Source: Chrysoperla carnea
Lineage: Eukaryota > Arthropoda > Insecta > Neuroptera > Chrysopidae
Assembly (NCBI RefSeq): GCF_905475395.1
Contig: NC_058342.1
Location: 19,316,640-19,380,639, forward strand
Length of the DNA stretch: 64,000 nt
Direction: 5' to 3'
The position numbers were made by a program, and so were the translations under genes. Within the stretch, counting starts at the first letter, position 1. Every line of letters begins with the position of its first letter. The notes under the pieces were generated by a model. The model was not told the DNA's origin and did no database searches. It saw only the letters and a list, made by a program, of their open reading frames with translations. Below, one piece after another: positions 45,656-56,200 of this stretch.

Positions 45656-46218
45656 ATAATCCTAAATTTTAAAACTATTTAGGTATGTCTGTAATTTTAA
45701 TATTATGTAATGATAATACTAACTCTATCGAAAAAATTTATAATTGTGAAACGTTGCGTTAAAAAAAGTTTTAACTTATTTACTTGCTCCGAAATGTATC
45801 CTCTGAATAGTTATTGTTATCATTTTTTATCCAAAATCGGGTATGGAGTTTTTAACATATAAATATACATTTTTTTCTAGTTTGTTCCTAAAACATTAAC
45901 TTATATACATACTAAAATAATGTACTATTATATAAAAATTTTTTTCTGGTATAATATGTTTGTGTTTTAAAACAATTCAAAAATTAAGTTGATGTTTAAA
46001 CATTATTATTTCTAATTTACATAGCCCGTTAATTGTGTTAACTATTTTGTATATAAATTTATATTTAGGTATAAACAAGAGACCATGTGTTCATTTTCTC
46101 CGAGCTATGAGTTCTTGTTAACAGCAATGATGCTTGAAATAAACCGATAGTTTTTATTTATCCTGGGTAACTTTTTTCTCTGTGATAAAATATACTACTA
46201 GCCACAATCAAACGAACA
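45656..46218. other. No supported feature
   Basis: A+T-rich spacer; no recognised repeat or coding signal. Confidence 0.5.
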
Positions 46219-46640
46219 ATTTTTATACCCTATATGTGAAATATATCAGATTATAATAAGTTTAGTTCCAAGTTTGTAACGCTTAGAAATATTAGTGCTT
46301 CAAATAAAATTTTGGAATACGTTTGTCCACCCGTCAACACAATGTCTCAAGAACGAAAAGAAATATTAAGCTGAAATTTTTAAAGTGTGCTCCGAAACTA
46401 AAAAGTGAGTTTGAGTTCATAAAAACATCGTTTCATTGGGTTTTTAATCCGTAGAACCGATTTTGTAAGCCATCACAGCTAGAACAAAATTTTAAATGCA
46501 AAAATTGTTATACTATAAAAAAGTAAACGACTATATTTTCGTTTATATCTTTGTTTCTCGTGCGCACATACTCATGAATGTCTAAATTAGGATAAAAATT
46601 TATTTTCCATTTTTCCAAACACTATAAAAGATTGACAGTT
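46219..46640 (+). mobile_element. DINE-1/Helentron-like element, copy J (old, second subfamily)
   Basis: Diverged start TTTTTATACCCTATATGTG, TTTAGTTCCAAGTTTG, a decayed GTTTGTCCACCCGTC tract, then CTCAAGAACGAAAAG. The 3' part carries CCAAACACTATAAAAGATTG, shared with copy O near 59517 and not with copy D, so at least two 3' variants of the family exist. Confidence 0.65.
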
Positions 46641-46852
46641 GAAAATTTTAGTTGGAATTAATTTTTTGCTATAAAAATTCATTTGAAATTTTGAAATTTT
46701 GAAAAATTTGCATGTTGATTTCAAAAAGCTCGTCACCGACGCTCTTGTTGACTCCCGCTAGTTTCTGAAATCACCAATTTTCTAAACCTCTGGCACGAGA
46801 CGGAGGTTCTAATTCAATACCATTTCCTAGTTCAAATTCAATACTATAAATA

Positions 46853-47357
46853 GGGAATATTCATGTATTTTTTATATTTTTAATTAATTGTTTACACCGT
46901 TATAACATAGTAAAAAATATAAATACTGTTTAAAAATGCTGTAATTCAGTGTAAAAAACTATGTAAAATAGATAATAATTTTGAGATGTTTAAACGCAGT
47001 CCTTTTGGCGTTTTCTGGGAATGCCGTACTAATATGTGACCTGTCAATTGGTGACAGTTCAATGTATAATTTACACTTTTAAAAAAATGAATTTACAACA
47101 CAGAATTTACACACGTTATTATTAAGTTTTCTAATAAAAAGCCGTGGAATAATATAACTAAATAATTAATACCATACAGTTTGTCAACAAATCTGACAAG
47201 CCACATACTATGACGTCAATTCCGTTTTAGAATTTGAATTTCCGTTTTAGAAATTTGAATTTCTCTTATTGAATTTGTACTTTTATTAATTAGTTTTAAG
47301 TTATTAAAAAGATATTAATTACTAAAATAATAATTTAGTTCAAATGTCCAGGCAATA
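46853..47357 (-). mobile_element. MITE R4, copy 2
   Basis: Inverted match of 35774-36350. It starts GGGAATATTCATGTATTTTT and continues through TTTACACCGTTATAACATAG and GAGATGTTTAAACGCA. The far end is diverged near ATGTCCAGGCAATATG. The terminal GGGAATATTCATG is perfect here and pairs with the left end of copy 1, confirming the inverted terminus. Confidence 0.65.
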
Positions 47358-48100
47358 TGAAATCATGAAATCCAGTATTTGGTATGGAAATTTCACTATG
47401 TATCCAATAATAATGTTAAATCAGAAAATTAAGTGAGCAAAACCAAGCAAGTATGTTAAACGATGTGGCAAGAATACATTATAAAATTTATATCAAAATA
47501 TGTAGGACATGGTAAAAGCTTAAAGAGTCGCTAATTGGCGGTGAAAAAAACATGAAATGTTGCTCATACTGCAGTATATGCATACACATACATTCTTGTT
47601 AAAATTTAGAACATTTTTTTATTTTTATATTTGTCTTTTGATACACACATTCCATTTTTATTTATACTACAGTCATTTAGATGAGTCCACCAACCTCCCA
47701 AATGATTCAAACTAGGTAAAGTGAGCCCATCATAATAATTTTGGAAGTTTTCTGCAGAGAAAAAATTTGCCTGCAAATAACCAAGCGCGGATCCATCCCT
47801 CAAAACAGGTTATGGGCCCCGAAAATCGGCCAAATGCAAATTGAAGTACAAACTCGCTCATGAGCGATATAGTGCATTCCTACAAAGGAGATGGTTACAA
47901 AATATATCATGCCCTGACCAAGATTTTGTATTTTGTATTTGCAAATTAATAAACCTGTAAGATGTTAGTTCGCACACAACCTTACTTAAAAACGGCTGAA
48001 CCAATTTTGATGAAATTTTTTTAACTTCAATTTAAATTAAATGCCAGTATACATTTTACATTAAATAATTATATTTAAGTTCTTTACTTAAATAAAAAAT
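47358..48100 (+). other. Spacer with repeat-borne peptide fragment at ~47810-47950
   Basis: The plus strand reads KSAKCKLKYKLAHERYSA, then LQRRWLQNISCPDQDF and a stop near 47960, resembling the minus-strand peptide at 10825-11073. Just after comes CGGCTGAACCAATTTTGATG, a phrase common in decayed transposons. The opposite-strand frame 47606-47803 is not recognised. Confidence 0.35.
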
Positions 48101-48500
48101 TCAAGCTTTAATAATATCATCGAAGTTGATAATATAAGCAAGCTCGAATAATCTTTCCTGCCCCAATGAGGCATACAATCAAGATTTTATCCCGTAGAGT
48201 GTAGAAAACAATCTCTCTGCGGTGGCTACGCTGGTTGAAAGAGTTACGCTACAAATCTTGGTCGCATGCTTGAATGAGATAAGCAGCCGACTTTGGCGGA
48301 ATTATTTTTACATTCTGTTTTCCATTTGGCCATTCAGAGTCGGTATTCATTTATAATAGTTGATTCACTATCATTAATGAATCGCCGGTACATCTGAACC
48401 ACTTTTTTCACTGTCTGGATTGTGATATGTGATTGTTCTGTTATACCGGATAACGTATACAACAATGCAATAATCTTAATACCGCATTGGTTGCTGTTGA
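48101..48500 (-). pseudogene. hAT transposase, C-terminal dimerisation domain remnant
   Basis: On the minus strand the fragment reads GIKIIALLYTLSGITEQSH, then NEYRL-stop-MAKWKTE, a frameshifted PKSAAYLIQACDQD, and finally LSTSVATAERLFSTLYGIKS-stop-LYASLGQERLFELA, ending at a TGA (48101-48103). VATAERLFSTL followed by LGQERL is the signature of the hAT C-terminal dimerisation region (compare TATAERSFSTL...MGQERL). At least two stops and one frameshift are present, and the catalytic DDE region and zinc finger are absent. Confidence 0.85.
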
Positions 48501-48775
48501 AATTAACAAAAAAAACTTCATTTTGAAGTCTTTTGAATTTTAAAATTATTTGAAAATATAATTTCTTGCGAATTAAACCGACAGACTATCATTGTTTAGT
48601 AAAGTAAAGACGTTCGTTATAGGGCCAAAACATCTCGTGAAATCAATTTTTGCATAACATCAATAACTACGAAAATATGAAGGATTTAAATGTACAAATA
48701 GAAATAGGACGTCAAAGCTTGCAATTGCCGTAGAGACTACATATCAAAAGTTGTTTTCCTAGCATAAGATAGAAA

Positions 48776-49018
48776 AAAATGATGATTATAATGAAGCAGA
48801 TCTATAATCATTATTTTTAACCATAAATTAAAGTATTCTGTAAAAATTTAAAATAGTAAATATCCAACCATTCATGGCCAACTTTTCTGATATGCTCAAT
48901 GAATTGTGACTATTTAACATTTAACAAAATTTAAAACTGTGCACATCAAGAGAGGTGGAGGCTATAAAGGGGTGTTTTTTACGTTTAAGCCCAGAGAAAC
49001 GGGCGGGTATCAGGCTAG
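48776..49018 (+). mobile_element. Non-autonomous Helitron, copy j (5'-truncated)
   Basis: It begins at the central block ATGATGATTATAATGAAGCA and continues to CCCAGAGAAACGGGCGGGTA and CTAG|T. It matches the b/g/h/i subfamily. The 5' half is absent. Confidence 0.8.
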
Positions 49019-49707
49019 TGAATAAATTAACATCAAATATCAAATATTTCGATGAAAATTATTGATAAACAAAATATAACATTTCAACTAATTGCCACAA
49101 TTAGAAAGTTTTATTTATGGTAGTGAAACAAAAACGATATTTTATACTCAAAATATTATTATTATTTTATATTCAAAAACATTTTGTTAACAACATTTTC
49201 TAAAACATACGGACAAACGAACGGGACGGACCACCAACATTGGGTTAGGTCAACATTACTAGTTACAAATTCACGTGATATTAACTGCAATTAGTGAGAT
49301 AAATGTTACAAAACAAAAGTTGTGTTTCACATTGTTTTATATAATTTTAATATAATATAAAATAAACAAAATTGTACCATTGAAATAAATATGAGCAGTT
49401 ATTCAAATTTATTCAAACAAGAAACTGTTTTAAATTAAGGTTATTCAGTTAGTACTGTTATGCATAATAGACAATATAAGTTGTTAGACATTTTATCATT
49501 TGCAAACATTTCAGAAAAGTGCAAAACTGAGTCAGGAGCATACATCCCACTGAAATAAACTTCAGATTCGATCCTGGTGTCTCTCTTCGTTTTTTAAGAC
49601 TAAAAATCTAAAAATCGGTTCTCACTCTAACATCGCTTTCAGTGGTCAGAATATAACTTTATAAGTAATATCGCCTGATTCTTCAATGTCATAATTAATT
49701 ATATTTA
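49019..49707. other. No supported feature
   Basis: A+T-rich spacer; nothing recognised. Confidence 0.5.
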
Positions 49708-50314
49708 ACAAGGGAAAACAAACAATCGACTGAGTTAATTGTTGAAATACCATGTATAGACAGTGTTGATGACCCAATCGTTTGTTTTTTTAAGTCATAT
49801 AAGTTAAAGACAGATAGCCATACATACATACATACACACTTAACTGACATTCCCATATAATTAATACAAACTATATAATTTACACCTAATTTAAGCTCTC
49901 ACGGGTAAACAATGATGTTTACGAAAAAATGTTTCAAACAAAAGTTGTTTATTTTTTTTATAAGGAATATTTTTTGCACTAAACTTTTGTTCTATCTCTA
50001 ACGGTTTACAAAATGGATCCTACGGACCCGGGATTCAATTGACCTATGTTGCTCATTTACGAACTCGAGCTCACTTTTTATGTCACGAGCATGCTATACA
50101 AATTTCAGCTTTAATATCTTATTTTCGTTTTTGACCTATCGTGTTGACAGACAGACGGACAGACAGATGGATAGACAGCCGAAAATGAACTAATTAGGTG
50201 ATTTTATGAACAAATATACCAAAATTGTTTTCGTTGCGTCAATATTTTCAAGCGTTAAAAACTTAGGACTAAACTTAGTATACCTTGCATATTTCATATA
50301 CATGGTATAAAAAT
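49708..50314 (-). mobile_element. DINE-1/Helentron-like element, copy K (complete)
   Basis: It starts ACAAGGGAAAACAAACAATC with the hairpin and the inverted repeat AATACCATGTATAGACAG. It carries the CGGACAGACAGATGG tract near 50157 and ends TTTCATATACATGGTATAAA. All diagnostic parts are in the same order as copy D. Helitron k starts about 32 bp downstream. Confidence 0.85.
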
Positions 50315-50346
50315 TTTGTGCCACTGAGGATATCTCTATCTCCATT

Positions 50347-50623
50347 TCTATATATTATAAATGCCAAAGTAAGCATTTTGTTTGTTTCGCTTTCACGCTA
50401 AAACTAGCAAACGGTTTTTAAGGGAATTGTACAGCAATATAGCTGATATATCAGAATAACACATGAGATATAATTTATAAAGATATATTAATAAAAAAAA
50501 AAAATTTAAAAATTAATTTAATTTGGCATTACCATAAATTACAGATTTCTGTCAAAATACTCAATACAAAATAATTCACGGCCGTCTTCTCTGATATACT
50601 CAATGAAAAATTACGACTATTAT
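50347..50623 (+). mobile_element. Non-autonomous Helitron, copy k (3'-truncated)
   Basis: 5' TCTATATATTATAAATGCC, a shortened GTTTGTTTCGCTTTCACGC block, and CATAAATTACAGATTTCTGT; broken at TTACGACTATTAT, where Helentron-like core sequence takes over within about 25 bp. The CTAG end is lost. Confidence 0.8.
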
Positions 50624-50644
50624 CGACTTATCGAGTTATGAAGA

Positions 50645-51428
50645 AAACGGACGAAAAGAGATATCAAGCTGAAATTTTTATATTCCCCTAGATATCAAGC
50701 TGAAATTTTTATATTCCCCTCAAGACGCAAAATTGAGACTGAATTCGATGAACAACATGCATCAATTGACTCTTGGATTCGTAGAACCCATTTTGTAAAT
50801 CGTTAGAGATAGAACAAAAGTTTAAATGTAAAAAATGTTCCAAAATAAATAATTTTTGTTTGAAACTTTTTTTCGTAAACACCACTGTTTACTTGTGTGG
50901 TTCTTATTTTCTAGTGGTCTTGTGAAATATTTTCGGAAAACGAAAAACAATCTAGTTAAGAATTTTTCGCCCTATTAGCTCAGTTGGTTAAGGCGTAACC
51001 AATTCCGTCTGCGGTATGCTTAGAGCAGCGGATTCGATTCCCGCCGTCGCAACAGAATTAATTTAACTAATAGTTGTGATGGGCTGGTGAAGTGCATGGT
51101 ATATGCATGAGGACGTGCACTCAGCCTCTGAAATTGAGAAGCTGATAAATGAAATGATCAGCGGAAAGGTGGTAAAACACATATATTGTATCACAATGGG
51201 CTATATAGCCTAAGTGTGTCTTTCGCGGACAGCCAATATAACCTAACCTTACCCAGTTAAAAATTTCTAAAATTTTCGAAAACCAATTAAAATGCGTTCG
51301 AAAGACCATCATATTTGTGTTGGTTCTTTAAAATCTTCTGATTTATAAAAACATATTGCAACCACTGATATTCAACATTTTCTTTACAGGGTATTTCGAT
51401 CTCAGCCAATTGTTTGTTTTCACTCGTT
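50645..51428 (+). mobile_element. DINE-1/Helentron-like element, copy L, interrupted by a SINE
   Basis: Starts in the core (GACGAAAAGAGATATCAAGC, with AGATATCAAGCTGAAATTTT duplicated in tandem) and runs through CCACTGTTTACTTGTG. It then shows the second-subfamily 3' region (GTGGTCTTGTGAAA), interrupted by the SINE at 50968-51254, and resumes to TTTACAGGGTATTTCGATC and CACTCGTT. Copy O supplies the uninterrupted version. Confidence 0.78.
50968..51254 (+). mobile_element. tRNA-like SINE, copy 6, with clear target-site duplication
   Basis: A complete element from CGCCCTATTAGCTCAG, B-box-like GATTCGATTCCCG, body hairpin (CTGATAAATGAAATGATCAG), to CCTAACCTTACCC. Flanking AGTTAAGAATTT (50954-50965) and AGTTAAAAATTT (51255-51266) differ at one base of twelve, which is good evidence of LINE-type insertion. 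The minus-strand 63-codon frame here is a repeat shadow. Confidence 0.9.
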
Positions 51429-51984
51429 CATGAATATTATCAACATATCTATCACTATTCAGCGCAGATAAAAAGTCAAATAATTCCTCATAAAGTTCTT
51501 CCTGATCAGCAAGTTGCTATGTTTAAGCTTTGCGATTTTTAGAAATGATTGTTATTATGCGTGTTAAGTAACAAGCTAAAAACTATGCTTTATAATTTTT
51601 GGAGTGTATTCTAAACGCATAAATAATACGAAAAAAAAACAAAATTAACGTCGATTTTCTAACCTTAATAAGGAGCAAGAGTTTGTCGCGAATCGAGTCA
51701 AATTTTTTCAAACTTTCTTTGTTAAATTACAAACTTGTAGATTCTGAGCCTAAATAAATAAAATTCAGACATAAATTGGATGTAATTTTAATACGATGCT
51801 TCCAAAGCAAAACAAATCTTATTAAAAATATTGTAAATGGTAAAAGTTCAATCAGCTGCTTTCAAAAGTAGTGGGTCAGTGACTTCTTGTTAGGATGTAT
51901 GAGCACCGTAATGGGGACAAAAATTTAAAAAATATATAATTTCAATTTGGATAGTCAATTATATTATAACTTGAAAATAAAGGA
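51429..51984. other. No supported feature
   Basis: A+T-rich spacer; nothing recognised. Confidence 0.5.
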
Positions 51985-52230
51985 CGAAAAGTACGAATAG
52001 AATTTTTCGATATCTGAAGTAATTTTAAAATATCGAAAATTGAAAATTTTGTTTAATTATTTAGCTTTCGATATTTCGAAAACCAAGGCAGATATCGAGA
52101 CATTGTATGATTATTTTTCGTCTACATTCATGAATTTATAACAAAATTCATCATCAAAAATGAAAATAATGTACAAATAATTTCAACTCTAAGTCTAAAA
52201 TTGTCTTTGTGCTAAAACTACCTTAAGGAG
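51985..52230 (+). repeat. Dispersed repeat R5, copy 1
   Basis: GAATTTTTCGATATCTGAAG, TAGCTTTCGATATTTCGAAA and ACCAAGGCAGATATCGA recur in order at 53445-53640. The TTTCGAAA and TCGATATCGA words make it locally self-complementary. A diverged inverted copy lies at 1960-2115. Unknown family. Confidence 0.75.
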
Positions 52231-52608
52231 TGTCATAAGAATTGACTAGGGACGCACGCGGGTGGCGACTAGTTTGACAGATACAGCAATAACTATTAAT
52301 TATGTTTAGAATTATAATAGTAAAGTTTAACACACAAACACAAAGCAGATAGATATTATATTTTTTACAAAGTAAAATAAATGGTCGAATTAGGTCTTAT
52401 AATGTATAGAATAGCATCGTGATGATGACCACTTTTAATGGATATTGAATCGTATAAATAATGACTTGAAGACGAACAACACGCACGATATCCTAAAAGC
52501 TGTGAGTGAACATTTTTACACACGTAAATAAACTTTAATATCATTTACAAGATGTTACAAATACCTAATGGCAAACATAGTACAATTAAACTGAATTTCT
52601 TAAAGGAA

Positions 52609-52893
52609 ACAAGTGAAAACAAATAATTGATTGAGTTAATTGTAGAAATACTATGTATAGACAGTGTTGATTATTCTGTCACATTACACATACATACATG
52701 TCACACACATATAACTGATATACTCATATAATACATACTATACAATTTGCGCTATCACAGGTGAACAGTGATGTTTACGAAAAAATGTTTCAAACAAAAG
52801 TTGAAACTTTTGTCGTATCTTTAACGGTTTACAAGATGAGTTCTACGGACCCAAGTCCCAATTGACCTATGTTGCTCATTTATCTCTTTATCG

Positions 52894-52971
<78 letters not shown>

Positions 52972-53160
52972 TTTCATTTTTGAGTAATCGTGATGACAGA
53001 CCGACAGACAGACAGACAGACAACTGGAAATGGACTAATTAGGTGATTTTTATGAACACCTATACCAAAATTTTGTTTATAGCATCAATATTTTTAAAAG
53101 TTAAAAACGAGGAACTAAACTTAGTATACCTTTGTATATTTCAAATACATGGTATAAAAA
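52609..53160 (-). mobile_element. DINE-1/Helentron-like element, copy M, with expanded (TA)n
   Basis: Both ends are present: ACAAGTGAAAACAAATAATT with an AATACTATGTATAGACAG inverted repeat, and TTTCAAATACATGGTATAAA. The core is broken by a (TA)n tract at about 52898-52967, replacing the usual text between GCTCATTTA and ATCTCTTTTC. A PACE of GACAGACAGACAGACAG repeats follows at about 53002-53022 (reverse-strand GTCT tract). Confidence 0.83.
52898..52967. repeat. (TA)n microsatellite
   Basis: About 35 uninterrupted TA units within copy M. Other family members lack it, so it expanded after this copy inserted. Confidence 0.95.
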
Positions 53161-53444
53161 TTAAGGTATCTTAGAAATTTTCTGCCGCTGTTAATTAGGT
53201 CGTATAAACTTCGTAAAAAAGTTGACCTCTCAGGCTCGTAACTAACTCCCATTTTTGGGGGGTAGTTGGGGGTTTTAATTGGACAATCCAATTGGCTCCC
53301 AATTGAGAGTACACGAAAATTTATAGTCGGGTTTAATATTTAAAACATGGTATGGATTGAAAGGGAAAAGTATGCCCAGTTAACCCGAATAACTCTATCC
53401 CAACCAATTTTGAAAATGGAAAGTCGATATAAAACCCAATAATA

Positions 53445-53640
53445 CAATACAATTTTTCGATATCTGGAGTAATTTTCAAAACATCGAAAAATGAAAATTA
53501 TGTTTAATTATGTAGCTTTCGATATTTCGAAAACCAAAGCAGATATCGAAAAATTTTATTCCAATTTTTTTTAATAAGATACAAATAATTTCAACCATGA
53601 GTTCAAAACTGCCTTGGCGCTCGTACTACTTTAAATGGTA
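53445..53640 (+). repeat. Dispersed repeat R5, copy 2
   Basis: Direct-orientation match of 51985-52230 (AATTTTTCGATATCTGGAGT, GCTTTCGATATTTCGAAAAC, ATACAAATAATTTCAAC). The two copies bracket Helentron-like copy M, so a local duplication followed by insertion, or two insertions, are both possible. Confidence 0.75.
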
Positions 53641-53841
53641 AATAAAGTAATTTTTTAAGTTAATTTTTCATTTCCAAGCACTCTTTGATACAGGGTTATT
53701 GAAATTATAATTGAACACCCTTTTAAATACCTATAACGAAATGTTCAACTTTTTCTCATAATTTTTCTCAAAGCTCAAAGTAAGTATTTGACTCGATTGT
53801 CTGTATTATGTACGTACACTACTAGTATCATTATACTTATA

Positions 53842-53930
53842 CTAGCTCGACCCGAGGGGAATCCTACTACCGTAGTTACCGTAACCATAGCTATCCGTAG
53901 CTAAAAAAAACAAACAACAAATTTCCTAGA
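53842..53930 (-). mobile_element. Possible Helitron 3' end of a different family
   Basis: CTAGCTCGACCCGAGGGGAA resembles the reverse-strand 3' end (ACTAGCTGACCCGG type) of Helitrons common in insects and differs from the family seen elsewhere in the window. The rest is short and decayed, so this is tentative. The 18 bases just before it recur at 54688-54705. Confidence 0.4.
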
Positions 53931-54189
53931 AATGTGGTGAAAAAAGTCAAAAATACTTTTTAAATAATTAATATTAGGAGAACATGTTTTTAAAATAGTA
54001 ATTATATATCTAAAGTTTCAGGAGGATGTTTGCCAAGTAATGTTTTTCCTAAGCGGTACATTCCGTGAATATATTTTTTGTCAAACCTAGACATAGTAGG
54101 CTTTAAAATGATGGATGAATCATAGAATTTGATAAAATAATAAGAAAGATAAGGGTAGAACCGAAAAAAACTTGCTAGAGTAATCTTTA
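53931..54189. other. No supported feature
   Basis: A+T-rich sequence leading into Helitron l; may be part of the decayed element at 53842, but no other end was found. Confidence 0.4.
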
Positions 54190-54668
54190 TCTCTAAATAT
54201 TATAAATGCGAAGGTAACCGTGTTTGTTTGTTTGTCACGCTTCCACGCTTCAAATTAGCGATTGGTTTTTAATGAAACTGTACAGCAATATAGCTCATAC
54301 TTCAGAATAACACATAAGATATAATTTAAAAAGATATATTAATAAATGAAATAATAAATTTAAAAATTCATTTAATTTGGCATTACCATAAATTACAGAT
54401 TTCTGTAAAATTAGTCATTTGACATTATCATAAATTACAGATTTATGTAAAAATAGTCAATATAAAATATTTCACGGCCACATTTTCTGATATACTCAAT
54501 GAATAATTACGACTATTATACATTTAAAAAAATGGAAAACCATACATATATTTTACCCGTGTAAGAATCATTACCATTATTTCCAGTGTTATAGAAAAGG
54601 GATACGCAAGAGCTATCTTTATCAATCTTTACTTTTAAACCCAACGAAGCGGGTGGGTATCAGTCTAG
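54190..54668 (+). mobile_element. Non-autonomous Helitron, copy l (full length)
   Basis: A|TCTCTAAATATTATAAATG at the 5' end, GTTTGTTTGTTTGTCACGC, a duplicated CATAAATTACAGATTTCTGT / CATAAATTACAGATTTATGT block like that in copy d, and 3' CCCAACGAAGCGGGTGGG with CTAG|T. Non-coding. Confidence 0.87.
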
Positions 54669-55187
54669 TCTTATATAAAAACCTATAAGTATCATTATAC
54701 TTATATTGTTATTGAGACATGCAGTCGATTCATTCTAGTTCTAGTCATAAACGTATTGATATAGTGCTATAAAGAGGTGAATAAAACATTCTTCTATGGT
54801 GGTCTTTATTATTTAATAGCATTTTTATAAAACTTTTATTATTACTCAATGTTTTTCTTTTTCCATTTTCAGTTTTCCTTAACAGTTAATTTTAAACTTT
54901 AAAAAAAAAAAAAATTAAATGACAATTCACGTGTATTATTCATTTGAATACTTACTACTAATTATTAATTACATTTTTAATTATTTTTGTAAACTATACA
55001 CCCATTATCAGTATCGGTATTTTAAAGACAGGTGGTACCATTACGGTGGAAATGAGAGAATGTGTTAACCAATGAAAATCTCTTGATAATTATATAACAT
55101 ACGGAAACAAATATTTTGAACTTTTCACCTACTTCTTTTCAAACAAATTTTCCAAGTTTTAACTTGATAATATATTACCTATTTAGA

Positions 55188-55492
55188 GCCTAAATGGCAG
55201 AGCGGTCTAAGGCGTGTGTCTATGACTGTTTGTCCATTTAGACTTAGGTTGCTGGTTCGAATCCAGGCAGCGGCAGTGTGAACAATTTTGATTAATGAGA
55301 GCGGTAGAATTGATCACATTGTCATCGCTTGGATAAGAACGAAGTAACCGATTCCACCCACATCAAAAATGTAATTGTAAATATGTTTGTAATTAAATAA
55401 ATAAAGATTAACAAATAATGATGTGGGTGGCCTCTGTTATAGGCGTATATGTCAGAGAAACGGAGGTTAAACGCCATTATTATTATTATTAT
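55188..55492 (+). mobile_element. tRNA-like SINE with (ATT)n tail, complete copy
   Basis: The head GCCTAAATGGCAGAGCGGTCTAAGGCG has a Leu/Ser-type A box (GGCAGAGCGGTCTAAGGCG) and GGTTCGAATCC is a perfect B box. Together with a long variable region this resembles a class II tRNA, but acceptor pairing is poor, so it is a SINE head. The body includes GATGTGGGTGGCCTCTG and GGAGGTTAAACGCC, and the tail is ATT repeats. Flanks TATTTAGA at 55180-55187 and 55493-55500 form an 8-bp target-site duplication. Confidence 0.87.
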
Positions 55493-55819
55493 TATTTAGA
55501 AATGACGTCATCAAAAGATAAATAAGTACATAAATATCAAAAAAATATTTCTGCGTTTGAAAAAATATAACTTGTAAGCTCTAAAAATTTCTATTAATAA
55601 AAAACTGACCGATAATGTTCTTTTCAATTATTATTATTATTGATTCGGTAAAAATATTTACTTTTTATAAATATTCTATTAATTTACTTTGTTAATTATC
55701 ACGCAAAGTAGGCCTCAGATTCAAAATTGATAAATAACTTTTTCCTTCGTCTTTATGAGCTTATTCTGTACGCCCACGTTCTGCAGTCAACGACAGAGCA
55801 TAAAATATACATCGCATAA

Positions 55820-56200
55820 AACTGATATTATAATTTACGAAAAAATGTTTCAACCAAAAGTCCTTTTTATAAAAAACATTTTTTATATTTAAACTTTTGT
55901 TTTATCTCTAATGGTTTACAAGATGGATCCCACGGACTCAAGACCCAATTAACCTATGTTGCTCATTTATGAACTTCACTTCATTTTTTACGCCTTAAGC
56001 ATGCTATTAAATTTCAGCTTGTTATCTCCTTTCTTTTTTAAGTTATCGTACTGATAGACGGACAGACGGAAATGGACCAATTAGGTGATTTTATAACCTA
56101 TACCACTAATTTTGTTCATAACATCAATATTTTTAAGCGTTAAAAACATGGGATTAAACTTAGTATACCTTGATATATTTCATACATACATAGTATACAA
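55820..56200 (-). mobile_element. DINE-1/Helentron-like element, copy N (3' end lost)
   Basis: Runs from TTTACGAAAAAATGTTTCAA through GGTTTACAAGATGGATCC, a short ACGGACAGACGG tract, and GCGTTAAAAACATGGGATTA to TTTCATACATACATAGTATA. The hairpin end is missing. Confidence 0.77.

Noticed and set aside
55188-55280. Functional tRNA-Leu or tRNA-Ser
   Set aside because: A and B boxes are good, but the acceptor and anticodon stems do not pair properly and the sequence continues into a SINE body with an ATT tail and TSD.
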